NCBI GenBank assembly: GCA_049366695.1
Contig: JBMNCR010000057.1
Coordinates: forward strand, 1-43,465
Direction of reading: 5' to 3'
DNA length: 43,465 nucleotides
Source: JBMNCR01 sp049366695
GTDB lineage: Bacteria > Bacillota > Clostridia > Eubacteriales > Alkalibacteraceae
Shown here: in pieces, positions 1-7,736 of the stretch
Position numbering within the stretch: the first letter of the stretch is position 1
Layout: each line of letters begins with the position of its first letter
Notes under the pieces: generated by a model
Told to the model about the DNA's origin: nothing
The model's input: only the letters and a program-made list of their open reading frames with translations
The model's database searches: none
Position numbers and translations under genes: made by a program

Positions 1-6
1 GTTTAA

Positions 7-39
7 TGTTGAGCACACTCGTACCTCGCGTGCTCAACA
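7..39. repeat. Perfect 10-bp inverted repeat
   Basis: TGTTGAGCAC at 7-16 is the exact reverse complement of GTGCTCAACA at 30-39, with a 13-base loop. It lies just beyond the cobalamin riboswitch terminator on the minus strand, so it would sit in the leader of the controlled gene off the left edge. No T-run follows it, so it does not look like a terminator. Role unknown. Confidence 0.5.
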
Positions 40-55
40 GGCTAAAGCCATTAAT

Positions 56-88
56 AAAAAAAAGCCCACAGTCTATTGACTGTGAACT
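56..88 (-). terminator. Intrinsic terminator of the cobalamin riboswitch
   Basis: Read on the minus strand, CACAGTC-aata-GACTGTG forms a 7-bp stem with further partial pairing outside it, followed directly by GGC and eight Ts. It lies about 30 bases past the end of the B12 aptamer, the normal position for an expression platform that stops transcription when cobalamin is bound. Confidence 0.75.
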
Positions 89-118
89 TTACCATGATTC
101 ACCATTAATATAATTACA

Positions 119-278
119 AGGCAGGTCTCCTGACTCCCTAATCAAAGTATTTTTGCGCCTTCCCATTTTTAAACAGTGACATTATGCAAATTACTCCTAG
201 GTTACAGTGGTGGGACCGTTTGGGATTTTAACCCAATTCCCTATTATCCTCTAATATTAGAGGCACCCGATAACTAAT
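119..278 (-). promoter_or_regulatory. Cobalamin (B12) riboswitch
   Basis: On the minus strand the order of conserved elements matches the cobalamin aptamer: a 5' CGGGTGCC box near 265-270, an A/G-rich GGGAAT box near 237-242, a CCACTGTAA B12-box-like core near 205-213, a GGGAAGGCGC segment near 155-165, and the closing GTCAGGAGACCTGCC near 121-135. A terminator follows at 56-88. It is transcribed leftwards after clpB, so the regulated gene (typically B12 synthesis, B12 uptake or a B12-replaceable enzyme) lies outside the window. Recognised by eye, not by covariance model. Confidence 0.88.
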
Positions 279-344
279 ATTTTTATATTTAATTATTGAG
301 ATTATTATAAATTATTTTAATAATCATGTCAATATTTTCTTTAA

Positions 345-2921
345 TTATTTTATTACAAGATTATCATTCTCAAAATCTATCTTTACTTCTTTTCCCTCTA
401 TAAGTATTCCACTGACTATCTTCTTTGCAATCTCTGTTTCAATATGTTTTTGGATATATCTCTTAACAGGTCTTGCTCCATAAACTGGTGAATAAGATGA
501 TTTAGCAATTAATTCTTTTGCCTTGTCCGTTATTATTAAATTAATTTTTCTATCCATTAACTTGTTCTTTAAAACTTTTAATTCTATATCAATGATTTTA
601 ATGATCTCATCAATATTTAGAGGCTTAAACAGAACTATATCATCGATCCTATTTAAAAACTCAGGTTTAAAATATGAATTTAATTGACTAAGCACTTTTT
701 CTCTTAACTCTTCATTTACGTTTCCAATTTCATTTATCCCTTGTAACAAATCCTGACTTCCGATATTAGAAGTCATAATTATTACAGTATTTCTAAAATT
801 AACTGTTCTCCCTTGGCTATCAGTTAATCTTCCATCATCTAATAATTGAAGTAATATATTAAATACTTCTGGATGTGCTTTTTCTATTTCATCAAATAGA
901 ATTACAGAGTATGGCTTTCTTCTTACTGCTTCAGTAAGTTGTCCTCCTTCTTCATACCCCACATATCCTGGAGGTGCCCCTATCAATCTAGCTACTGCGT
1001 GTTTTTCCATGTACTCAGACATATCAATCCTAATAATGTTTTCTTCCTTATCAAATAACGCTTCTGCTAAAGCTTTTGAAAGTTCCGTCTTCCCCACTCC
1101 TGTAGGTCCTAAAAATATAAATGATCCTATAGGTCTACCTACATCTTTAAGTCCGGAGCGTGCTCTAATAACAGCTTCACTAACTGCTGTAACAGCTTCA
1201 TTTTGACCAATTACTCTTTCGTGAAGAATGGATTCAAGATTTAATAATTTATCCTTTTCTTTCTCAACTAATTTAGTAATTGGGATTCCTGTCCATTTTG
1301 ATACTATTTCAGCAATTTCATCTTCAGTAACTTCTTCTTTTAGTAATTGTTTCTCTTGATTTTTCTTTACTTCTTCCAACTCTTTGTTTAATTCTGGTAA
1401 TTTACCGTGTTTTAAAACAGCTAAATTCTCTAGATCATATTTTCTCTCTGATTCTTCTATTTGTCTTTTGATATCTTCTATTTCTTGCTTTATCTCTTTT
1501 TCTCTAGATATTTTTTTCTTTTCTACTTCCCATTGAGCTTGCATTCCATTAGCTTTTTCTTTATAAGAACTGATCTCTTTTTCGATATCATTTAGTCTTT
1601 CTTTTGAATATTTATCTTCTTCTTTTTTTAATACTTGTCTTTCGATTTCTAACTGCATCAATTTTCTACTTACTTCATCTAATTCAGCAGGCATACTATC
1701 TATCTCAGTTCTTATCATAGATCCAGCTTCATCCATCAAATCAATAGCTTTATCCGGCAAAAATCTATCGCTAATATATCTATTGGAAAGAACTGCACAA
1801 GCTATTATGGCATTATCTGTAATTCTAACTCCATGATGTATCTCAAATTTTTCTTTTAATCCCCTGAGTATGGAAATAGTATCTTCAACAGTAGGTTGTT
1901 CTACTTTTACTGGCTGAAATCTTCTCTCCAAAGCTGCATCTTTTTCTATATACTGACGATATTCATTTAATGTTGTAGCTCCAATACAGTGAAGTTCTCC
2001 ACGAGCCAACACAGGCTTTAATAGATTTCCAGCATCCATCGCTCCCTCAGTTTTTCCTGCTCCCACAATATTATGCAATTCATCGATAAACAGGATAATT
2101 CTCCCCTGAGATTTTTGTATTTCGTTTAGTACTACTTTGAGTCTTTCTTCGAATTCGCCTCTGTATTTTGCTCCTGCAATCAGCGCACCCATATCTAATG
2201 CAAAAATAGTTTTATCCTTAAGGCCTTCAGGAACATCTCCTTTGAGAATCCTTTGAGCAAGCCCCTCTACTACAGCAGTTTTTCCTACTCCTGGTTCCCC
2301 TATAAGTACAGGATTATTTTTTGTTCTCCTTGACAATATCCTAATAGTTCTGCGTATTTCTGAATCCCTACCAATCACAGGATCTAATTTTCCTTCTTTA
2401 GCCATTTCCACTAAATCTCGACCATACTTTGTTAAAGCTTCATAAGTTTCTTCAGGATTTTTTGACTGAATCCTTTGATTATTTCTTACTTTACTAAGGG
2501 ATTCCATAAATTTTTCATAATTAATATTAAATCTTTGAAAAATCTTGGAAGAGGTAGTATTCTTTTCTTTAAGTAGAGCAATATATAAATGCTCAACTCC
2601 TATATACTCATCTTTAAATCTTTTAGCCTCGTCCTCAGCGCCAATCATCAATAAATTAAATCTTCTAGTTGCATAAACATTAGATGCACCATTTCCGTAT
2701 ACTTTAGGCAATTTTTCTAATTCATCAAGTAAATCTTTTTTATATAGATTCACTTCAATTCCCATGTAATTTATTAATCTAAGAATTAAACCTTCTTCTT
2801 GATATACTAAAGCATAATGGAGATGCTCTCCATCTATTTCCTGATTTCCCATCCTTATTGCTATTTCTTGCGCTCCTTGAATAGCCAATTGAGCTTTTTC
2901 AGTATATTTATCAATGTTCAT
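345..2921 (-). CDS. clpB: ClpB-type AAA+ disaggregase
   Basis: This is an 858-residue ATP-dependent chaperone that pulls apart protein aggregates together with the DnaK system. The domains in order are an N-terminal Clp repeat domain (about 1-145), a first AAA+ module with Walker A GEPGVGKT (about residue 210), a coiled-coil middle domain (about 410-520, rich in E and K) that distinguishes ClpB from ClpC or ClpA, and a second AAA+ module with Walker A GPTGVGKT (about 607) and Walker B ILFDEIEKAHP. Length is normal for ClpB. The ATG is preceded by AAGGAGGGA, which lies inside the end of the upstream dnaJ-like gene, so the two are co-transcribed. No CIRCE or CtsR-type repeats were seen upstream of the pair. 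Confidence 0.96.
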   Translation of the reverse strand: MNIDKYTEKAQLAIQGAQEIAIRMGNQEIDGEHLHYALVYQEEGLILRLINYMGIEVNLYKKDLLDELEKLPKVYGNGASNVYATRRFNLLMIGAEDEAKRFKDEYIGVEHLYIALLKEKNTTSSKIFQRFNINYEKFMESLSKVRNNQRIQSKNPEETYEALTKYGRDLVEMAKEGKLDPVIGRDSEIRRTIRILSRRTKNNPVLIGEPGVGKTAVVEGLAQRILKGDVPEGLKDKTIFALDMGALIAGAKYRGEFEERLKVVLNEIQKSQGRIILFIDELHNIVGAGKTEGAMDAGNLLKPVLARGELHCIGATTLNEYRQYIEKDAALERRFQPVKVEQPTVEDTISILRGLKEKFEIHHGVRITDNAIIACAVLSNRYISDRFLPDKAIDLMDEAGSMIRTEIDSMPAELDEVSRKLMQLEIERQVLKKEEDKYSKERLNDIEKEISSYKEKANGMQAQWEVEKKKISREKEIKQEIEDIKRQIEESERKYDLENLAVLKHGKLPELNKELEEVKKNQEKQLLKEEVTEDEIAEIVSKWTGIPITKLVEKEKDKLLNLESILHERVIGQNEAVTAVSEAVIRARSGLKDVGRPIGSFIFLGPTGVGKTELSKALAEALFDKEENIIRIDMSEYMEKHAVARLIGAPPGYVGYEEGGQLTEAVRRKPYSVILFDEIEKAHPEVFNILLQLLDDGRLTDSQGRTVNFRNTVIIMTSNIGSQDLLQGINEIGNVNEELREKVLSQLNSYFKPEFLNRIDDIVLFKPLNIDEIIKIIDIELKVLKNKLMDRKINLIITDKAKELIAKSSYSPVYGARPVKRYIQKHIETEIAKKIVSGILIEGKEVKIDFENDNLVIK

Positions 2922-3863
2922 TTATAATCCCTCCTTTATTGAGATATCTTTCATTTTAGTAAATAATTCTTTTAATTCATTAGATATTCTATTTGGATTC
3001 ATCAACTTGATTTTTATAAACAAGTCTCCTCTATTTCCATTTTTATCAATATAGCCTTTTCCTGCTACTCTTATACTCTTTCCACTTTGTATATGGGGTG
3101 GAATGTTAACTGAAATTATTCCATCTAAAATATTGATTGATTTTTTTTCACCTAAAGCTGCCTCCCAAGGGTAAAGTTCTTGAGTATAATATATATTTTT
3201 GTCTTTTATCTCAAAATCTTTTTGCTTTTTAAATTTAACTATTAAATATAAATCTCCTGATTTACCACCATTTGCACCACTTTTACCCTGACCTCTTAGT
3301 CTTATTTTTTCTCCTTCTTTTACTCCTTTTGGTACTTTAAAGTTAATACTTATAGTCTCGTTACCCTTCCTTAGTGATATTTTTTTCTCAGTTCCTTGAA
3401 ATCCATCTTTCAAATCAATTTCAATTTCTGCCTCAGTATTGTCTCCGTCAGCAGAATAAGAATATGCTGATCTCTTGTTTTTTGATCTATTGTACATATT
3501 CTCAACATCAAAATCACTATAACCTCCAAAAAAAGCATTAAAAAAATCGCTAAAATCAGTATCTGATCCAGTATGATATTCATATCTGGCATTATTTCCA
3601 AAACCATATTGTGAAGGATCAAAATCATGTCCTCCTTGAAAATCGAATTGTTGCCCCATGTTATCATACTTATTTTTCTTGTCTTTATCACTTAAAACTT
3701 CATAAGCTTCATTTATATTTTTAAAATTTTCTTCTGCTTTTTTATCTTCTGGATTAGTGTCAGGATGATATTTTTTTGCTAATTTACGATAAGCTTTTTT
3801 AATATCATCTTTAGAAGCACTTTTTTCAACACCTAATATATCGTAATAATTTTTATATTTCAT
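2922..3863 (-). CDS. DnaJ/CbpA-type co-chaperone without zinc fingers
   Basis: A 313-residue type II J-protein that would stimulate DnaK. The J domain is at about 1-65 with the HPD motif in KKYHPDTNP. A G/F/Y-rich stretch follows (about 72-120), then the two beta-rich substrate-binding DnaJ C domains. The CxxCxGxG zinc repeats of true DnaJ are absent, so it is CbpA-like. The start was moved to the ATG at 3863 because AAGGAGGATT lies just upstream; a longer frame to 3881 would place that ribosome site inside the gene. Its stop directly abuts the clpB start. This suggests a dedicated DnaJ partner for disaggregation. Confidence 0.9.
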   Translation of the reverse strand: MKYKNYYDILGVEKSASKDDIKKAYRKLAKKYHPDTNPEDKKAEENFKNINEAYEVLSDKDKKNKYDNMGQQFDFQGGHDFDPSQYGFGNNARYEYHTGSDTDFSDFFNAFFGGYSDFDVENMYNRSKNKRSAYSYSADGDNTEAEIEIDLKDGFQGTEKKISLRKGNETISINFKVPKGVKEGEKIRLRGQGKSGANGGKSGDLYLIVKFKKQKDFEIKDKNIYYTQELYPWEAALGEKKSINILDGIISVNIPPHIQSGKSIRVAGKGYIDKNGNRGDLFIKIKLMNPNRISNELKELFTKMKDISIKEGL

Positions 3864-3912
3864 AAATCCTCCTTTATACAAAAATACACTAATTTTCTTT
3901 TAAAATTCATAG

Positions 3913-3945
3913 CAAAAACCAGGTAACGTGTTAACCTGATTTTTC
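3913..3945 (-). terminator. Terminator after the CorC-family gene
   Basis: An inverted repeat (CCAGGT...AACCTG, with flanking A and T runs) can act on either strand. On the minus strand it ends in a T-rich run, about 125 bases after the CorC-family stop and before the dnaJ-like gene. Confidence 0.55.
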
Positions 3946-4069
3946 AAAAAAGTAAAAGTTTAGTGTAAAGTAATGTCGTCTTTTCTATAAATAATATACC
4001 CCAACAAAACATACTTAAAACATCATATCGTACATATTAACTAATAAATTCCAAACTAATATAATAAAT

Positions 4070-5371
4070 TTAATCCTGTTTTATTACTTTAATTATCGCA
4101 ATTTTTTTGTCTTGTATTTTTTCCACTGTCAATGTTAAGCCTTTAGTATTAACTGTAGGCTTTTCATTTTCTTCTGGTATCCTTCCAATTAAACTTATTA
4201 CAAAACCGCTAAGAGTATCATAATCATCAACAGGTAATTCTATATCTAAAATTTTTTCTACATCATCTAAACATATTGCGCCATTAAAGATAAATGTCTT
4301 CTCATCAATTGTCTTATAATTTGTTTCTTCATCATCATACTCATCTAAAATATTACCTACTATTTCTTCAAGCAAATCTTCTATTGTGATTATTCCTGCT
4401 GTTCCACCATATTCGTCAATCACAACTACAAGATGTGTTCTTACTAATTTCAATTCTCTAAATAATTCATCAATTGGTTTTGAATCAGGTACAAAATATG
4501 GTTTTCTTATAATGTTATCTAATGAAAAATCGTCATTTTTTTTATAATCAATTATATACTGAATTAAATCTTTTACATGCAAAATACCAATAATATTGTC
4601 TATAGAATCTTTATAAATAGGAAATCTAGTATATTTTTCTTGATGAATTATTGGAATGATCTCTTCTAATATTGCATCATTAGATAATGCCACGACATTA
4701 GTTCTATGAGTCATTATATCTTTAGTATATTTATCATTAAAATCAAAAATATTATTTATCAATTCTTTCTCTATTTCTTCAATTGTTCCTTTTTCTTCAC
4801 CAATACTTATCATCATACGTATTTCTTCTTCAGTAACATCAGAATCATCCTTATCTGGATCTATTCTAAATAATTTTAAGAAAATATTTGATGAAAAATT
4901 TAAAAATTTTACAAATGGAGAAGTAATATATGCTAAAAAACTTAATGGTCCAACAATTATTTTAGAAATCTCTTCGTATTTTTTCATAGCTATTCTTTTA
5001 GGCACCAACTCACCTAAAACTAAAGTAAAATACGATAAAATAATCGTTATAAGCATCATTGATAATGACTTTAATAATTGTGGAGAAATAGACAAACTAA
5101 TCTTTTGAGATAAAATTACAAGTTTATCTGCAAAACTCTCTGAAGCGATAGCACTAGCTAAAAATCCTGCAAAAGTTATGCCTATTTGTATTGCAGCTAA
5201 AAATTTACCCGGTTCCTTTAATAGATTATTTAATTTTATCGCTTTAACGTCTCCTTCTTCTGCCATAGCCTTTATCTTGTTGTCATTTAACGATATTAAT
5301 GCAATTTCAGAAGCAGAAAAAAAAGCATTAATTAAAACTAGTAAAAATAAAATTAATAATTGTGAACTCAT
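4070..5371 (-). CDS. CNNM/CorC-family membrane protein (DUF21-CBS-CorC_HlyC)
   Basis: A 433-residue integral membrane protein often annotated as hemolysin C or magnesium/cobalt efflux protein. It has a DUF21 (CNNM) transmembrane domain at about 1-190 with hydrophobic segments at residues 2-22, 56-80, 95-120 and 130-155, a pair of CBS domains at about 205-330, and a C-terminal CorC_HlyC domain (about 345-430) typical of the family. Length and architecture are complete. The ATG at 5371 has TGGAGGAAT upstream. It is a single-gene unit with its own terminator. Homologues are linked to Mg2+ export or homeostasis; the specific ion here is not shown by the sequence. Confidence 0.88.
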   Translation of the reverse strand: MSSQLLILFLLVLINAFFSASEIALISLNDNKIKAMAEEGDVKAIKLNNLLKEPGKFLAAIQIGITFAGFLASAIASESFADKLVILSQKISLSISPQLLKSLSMMLITIILSYFTLVLGELVPKRIAMKKYEEISKIIVGPLSFLAYITSPFVKFLNFSSNIFLKLFRIDPDKDDSDVTEEEIRMMISIGEEKGTIEEIEKELINNIFDFNDKYTKDIMTHRTNVVALSNDAILEEIIPIIHQEKYTRFPIYKDSIDNIIGILHVKDLIQYIIDYKKNDDFSLDNIIRKPYFVPDSKPIDELFRELKLVRTHLVVVIDEYGGTAGIITIEDLLEEIVGNILDEYDDEETNYKTIDEKTFIFNGAICLDDVEKILDIELPVDDYDTLSGFVISLIGRIPEENEKPTVNTKGLTLTVEKIQDKKIAIIKVIKQD

Positions 5372-5540
5372 ATTATTCCTCCAGAAAAATTCTTAAATCT
5401 ATAATCTTCATCATGGATAAAATAATTCTATGTTAATAAAAATACTTATGTTTTAATGTGGGTTAGCTTACAGCATTTTAAAAATCAAATATTCATTCAT
5501 TATTTTACCTAACTTTCATACATAGATTTATTAATATATT

Positions 5541-5549
5541 ATTTTACCA
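5541..5549 (-). promoter_or_regulatory. Possible extended -10 promoter for the CorC-family gene
   Basis: On the minus strand the sequence reads TGGTAAAAT, an extended -10 (TGn plus TAAAAT), about 170 bases upstream of the CorC-family start. No convincing -35 was seen. The rest of 5372-5660 is AT-rich with no gene that I can support. Confidence 0.3.
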
Positions 5550-5668
5550 TAAAACATAGAATAATCTCATCAATCATTAAAATTATAATTCATAACTACT
5601 AGTATTTCTTTTGAGTACAAATTTTTGTAGCAAACGCCTCTATATGACACCATAAAATTTTCAATCAA

Positions 5669-5788
5669 AACTACCCGCTCAGCGGGTAGTTTGCTCAGCC
5701 CTATAAGGGCCTGTTACTTGCTTGAGCCTTAAGGCTCACTGAATAGTCCGCCAATTGCTTATTTTTACGCGCTGCTGCTAAAGCAGCG
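5669..5788. repeat. Palindrome series at the IS200 right end
   Basis: Successive palindromes: ACTACCCGCT/AGCGGGTAGT at 5670-5690, GCCCTATAAGGGC at 5698-5710, GAGCCTTAAGGCTC at 5724-5737, and CGCTGCT/AAGCAGCG at 5770-5788. The last is followed by a T-run and can act as a plus-strand terminator. Subterminal hairpins of this sort are the recognition sites of Y1 transposases; only one is needed per end, so four is notable. Confidence 0.7.
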
Positions 5789-5791
5789 TTT

Positions 5792-6271
5792 TTATTTACT
5801 TTTACTTATTTTTTTATTCTTCTCTCCTGTAAATGGATCTACATACTCCGATATACTAATTTGATCACTTGCTATATCTTCTTGTAATTGATTTTTTACA
5901 TACTCTCTAATTTTCTTTTCATTTCGCCCTACTGTATCTACATAATATCCTCTACACCAAAAATGTCTATTCCCATATTTATATTTCAAATTTGCATGCC
6001 TATCAAATATCATAAGAGAACTTTTGCCTTTTAAATACCCCATTATACTTGATACACTATATTTGGGTGGTATTGCTAATACTAAATGTACATGCTCTCT
6101 ACATGCTGTTGCTTCAAGTATTTCTGTTCCCTTTTGGTTACATAATTTCCTTAATATTTTACCTATATCTGTTTTTATCTTCCCATATATTACTTGTCTT
6201 CTATACTTTGGCGCAAATACTATATGATATTTACAGTTCCATGTTGTATGTGATAAACTATTTTTATCCAT
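5792..6271 (-). CDS. tnpA: IS200-type Y1 HUH transposase TnpA
   Basis: A 159-residue single-strand transposase. The HUH metal-binding pair is in the segment CREHVHLVLAIPP, and the family's N-terminal segment (NCKYHIVFAPKYRRQ) is clear. The catalytic tyrosine is probably in the RGYYVDTVG segment, as in relatives, though the exact residue was not assigned. Length is typical of the IS200 group. The start was set at the ATG at 6271, preceded by AAGGAGGAT; the longer open frame to 6349 would cover the leader hairpin. Appears intact, so the element could be active. Translation is probably held low by the leader hairpin at 6279-6337. Confidence 0.93.
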   Translation of the reverse strand: MDKNSLSHTTWNCKYHIVFAPKYRRQVIYGKIKTDIGKILRKLCNQKGTEILEATACREHVHLVLAIPPKYSVSSIMGYLKGKSSLMIFDRHANLKYKYGNRHFWCRGYYVDTVGRNEKKIREYVKNQLQEDIASDQISISEYVDPFTGEKNKKISKSK

Positions 6272-6278
6272 TTCGGAT

Positions 6279-6337
6279 CCTCCTTTTGATTTTGTTATTT
6301 TTGGTTGGCGAACCAAAATAATTTTATCAAAAGGAGG
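6279..6337 (-). promoter_or_regulatory. Leader hairpin covering the tnpA ribosome site
   Basis: In the transcript, CCTCCTTTTGAT upstream pairs exactly with ATCAAAAGGAGG, which contains the tnpA Shine-Dalgarno. The pairing resumes in the inner arms (TTTTGGTT with AACCAAAA) around a CGCC loop. The whole structure spans 59 bases, immediately before the ATG at 6271. Blocking of the tnpA ribosome site by a leader stem-loop is established for Salmonella IS200. Confidence 0.8.
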
Positions 6338-6369
6338 TAAAAAACACACTCATAGCTAAAGCTTTTTAT

Positions 6370-6388
6370 CCCCCGGTAGAACCGGGGG
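6370..6388. repeat. GC-rich hairpin at the IS200 left end
   Basis: CCCCCGGT and ACCGGGGG pair across a 3-base loop and are followed on the plus strand by TTTTCTTTAT. It is probably the left-end transposase recognition hairpin and could also block read-through into the element from outside, as known for IS200. Confidence 0.65.
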
Positions 6389-6403
6389 TTTTCTTTATCT
6401 AAA

Positions 6404-6438
6404 CTAAAAACAACATTCACTTAAGTGAATGCTGTTTT
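6404..6438 (-). terminator. Terminator after the unknown gene at 6443
   Basis: ACATTCACTTAAGTGAATGCTG forms a near-perfect hairpin. On the minus strand it is followed by TTGTTTTTAG, just after the stop codon of the gene ending at 6443. Confidence 0.75.
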
Positions 6439-6442
6439 GGAT

Positions 6443-7474
6443 TTATAAAATATCATAATATTTAAATACTTCTTCTTTCAATTTATCATACTCTTTTAAA
6501 TCGTTTACATAATAGCATACTTCTTTAGCATGATTAAGCTGTTGATTAATAAAGTCATGAAATTGCATATTATTAATAGAGTATTTTTCATTATCACCAA
6601 AACTCTTTCCGCACACACACATAGTAATCCAAAATAAACTTTTATTACTTTTGTTTAAAAAATAAAACCAATATGGAAATTTTTCATTTAAGGCTTTAAT
6701 AAATTTTCTTACTTCGGGTATTTGCCAAACCTCTCTTTTGTTGTCACTTTTATACCCATATAGAACTAGATCTACTTTCTCATACAAATTATGCGTGAGT
6801 AAAACATTGGGATATAATGTCAGTAAAATGTTTTCATATTTTGAAATATTCATTTTTTCAATATCTTCTTTATATATCGGGATTTTAATATTGGCATCAC
6901 CATTGTTTATCAATAAGTTTTCAAAATCAAAATTTTTTTCTTTATCGTAAAGATCATATGAATCAAGAAATAATTCTAAAAATTCGATTACTATAGATTT
7001 CATCTTATCATTAATGTGCATTTGTATAATGTCTTCTTTAAATAATTGCTCTTCACTTCTTGAAATCATATACAAATTAACATGCTTTTGTTTCAAAAAT
7101 TGAGACAACTCTATGCTACTATATTCATTAACTAAATCTATAACAATAGGTATTTTAACTCTACCCTCATGTGTATTTAAGAAAAAATTAAATATTAGTT
7201 TGTTTGTATTATAATTTATCTTTAGCTTAACATCTTCATTTATGTTAGTATTATCAAATTGATTTTTATCAAGAGATATATAAAACTCAGTTTGTAAATT
7301 ACTATCAATAGTAGAATAAGTAAGAAGATGATAACCTACTTCATTATTCACAATTAAATTGTCATATATATCTTCATATAGTTCTTTATTTATTATATAA
7401 TTATCATTTTCTATTAAAGACAAGTGTTTAATAACATAATCATTTTTCATATTAAGATATTCTTGTAATTTCAT
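6443..7474 (-). CDS. Hypothetical protein, 343 residues
   Basis: I do not recognise this protein. The start at 7474 is chosen because GGAGGTGAATCT precedes that ATG (MKLQEYLN...). It is acidic and rich in N, I, K and Y, with no signal peptide and no clear transmembrane segment, so it is probably cytoplasmic. The C-terminal third has aromatic stretches (FPYWFYFLN) and a cluster of cysteines (MCVCGKSF, then EVCYYV). It forms its own transcription unit between the IS200 element and the chemoreceptor, with terminators on both sides. Codon use matches the neighbours, so it is likely a real, expressed gene. Confidence 0.8.
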   Translation of the reverse strand: MKLQEYLNMKNDYVIKHLSLIENDNYIINKELYEDIYDNLIVNNEVGYHLLTYSTIDSNLQTEFYISLDKNQFDNTNINEDVKLKINYNTNKLIFNFFLNTHEGRVKIPIVIDLVNEYSSIELSQFLKQKHVNLYMISRSEEQLFKEDIIQMHINDKMKSIVIEFLELFLDSYDLYDKEKNFDFENLLINNGDANIKIPIYKEDIEKMNISKYENILLTLYPNVLLTHNLYEKVDLVLYGYKSDNKREVWQIPEVRKFIKALNEKFPYWFYFLNKSNKSLFWITMCVCGKSFGDNEKYSINNMQFHDFINQQLNHAKEVCYYVNDLKEYDKLKEEVFKYYDIL

Positions 7475-7671
7475 AGATTCACCTCCAAAATAGTGCAGCA
7501 AAACTGCTTTAATTATGAAACCTTATATTCCCTATTGATATTAACGTTTAAAATCGTACATTTTACTAAGGAAATTTATATAGTAAAACTAAGCACCCTC
7601 TTTAATACGACATGGGAATCTTTTCCTAAAGTTCTTTATATTATACAGAAAAGCAAGACTTTTTTAAATAA

Positions 7672-7705
7672 TAAAAAATTAAAGCTATACTATTATTATA
7701 GCTTT
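7672..7705 (-). terminator. Terminator after the chemoreceptor gene
   Basis: AAAGCTATA and TATAGCTTT pair across a 7-base loop. On the minus strand this is followed by AATTTTTTATT, 30 bases after the mcp stop. Confidence 0.75.
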
Positions 7706-7736
7706 AATTTATATATTTTGCCATTTAGTTATTAAA

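Larger units (their letters stand above)
5669..6390 (-). mobile_element. IS200/IS605-family element (tnpA only)
   Basis: A single small Y1 transposase gene is flanked by hairpin-forming ends instead of terminal inverted repeats, the hallmark of IS200-group elements. The right-end side (5669-5788) has three consecutive palindromes. The left-end side (6370-6388) has a GC-rich hairpin. No tnpB is present. Exact ends and target site are not defined here; boundaries are set at the outermost hairpins. Confidence 0.8.

Noticed and set aside
3410..3691. 93-codon frame on the minus strand
   Set aside because: It overlaps the dnaJ-like gene in another frame, has odd composition and no ribosome site.
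3864..4069. CIRCE or CtsR operator upstream of the dnaJ-clpB pair
   Set aside because: No TTAGCACTC-N9-GAGTGCTAA repeat or GGTCAAA tandem was found.
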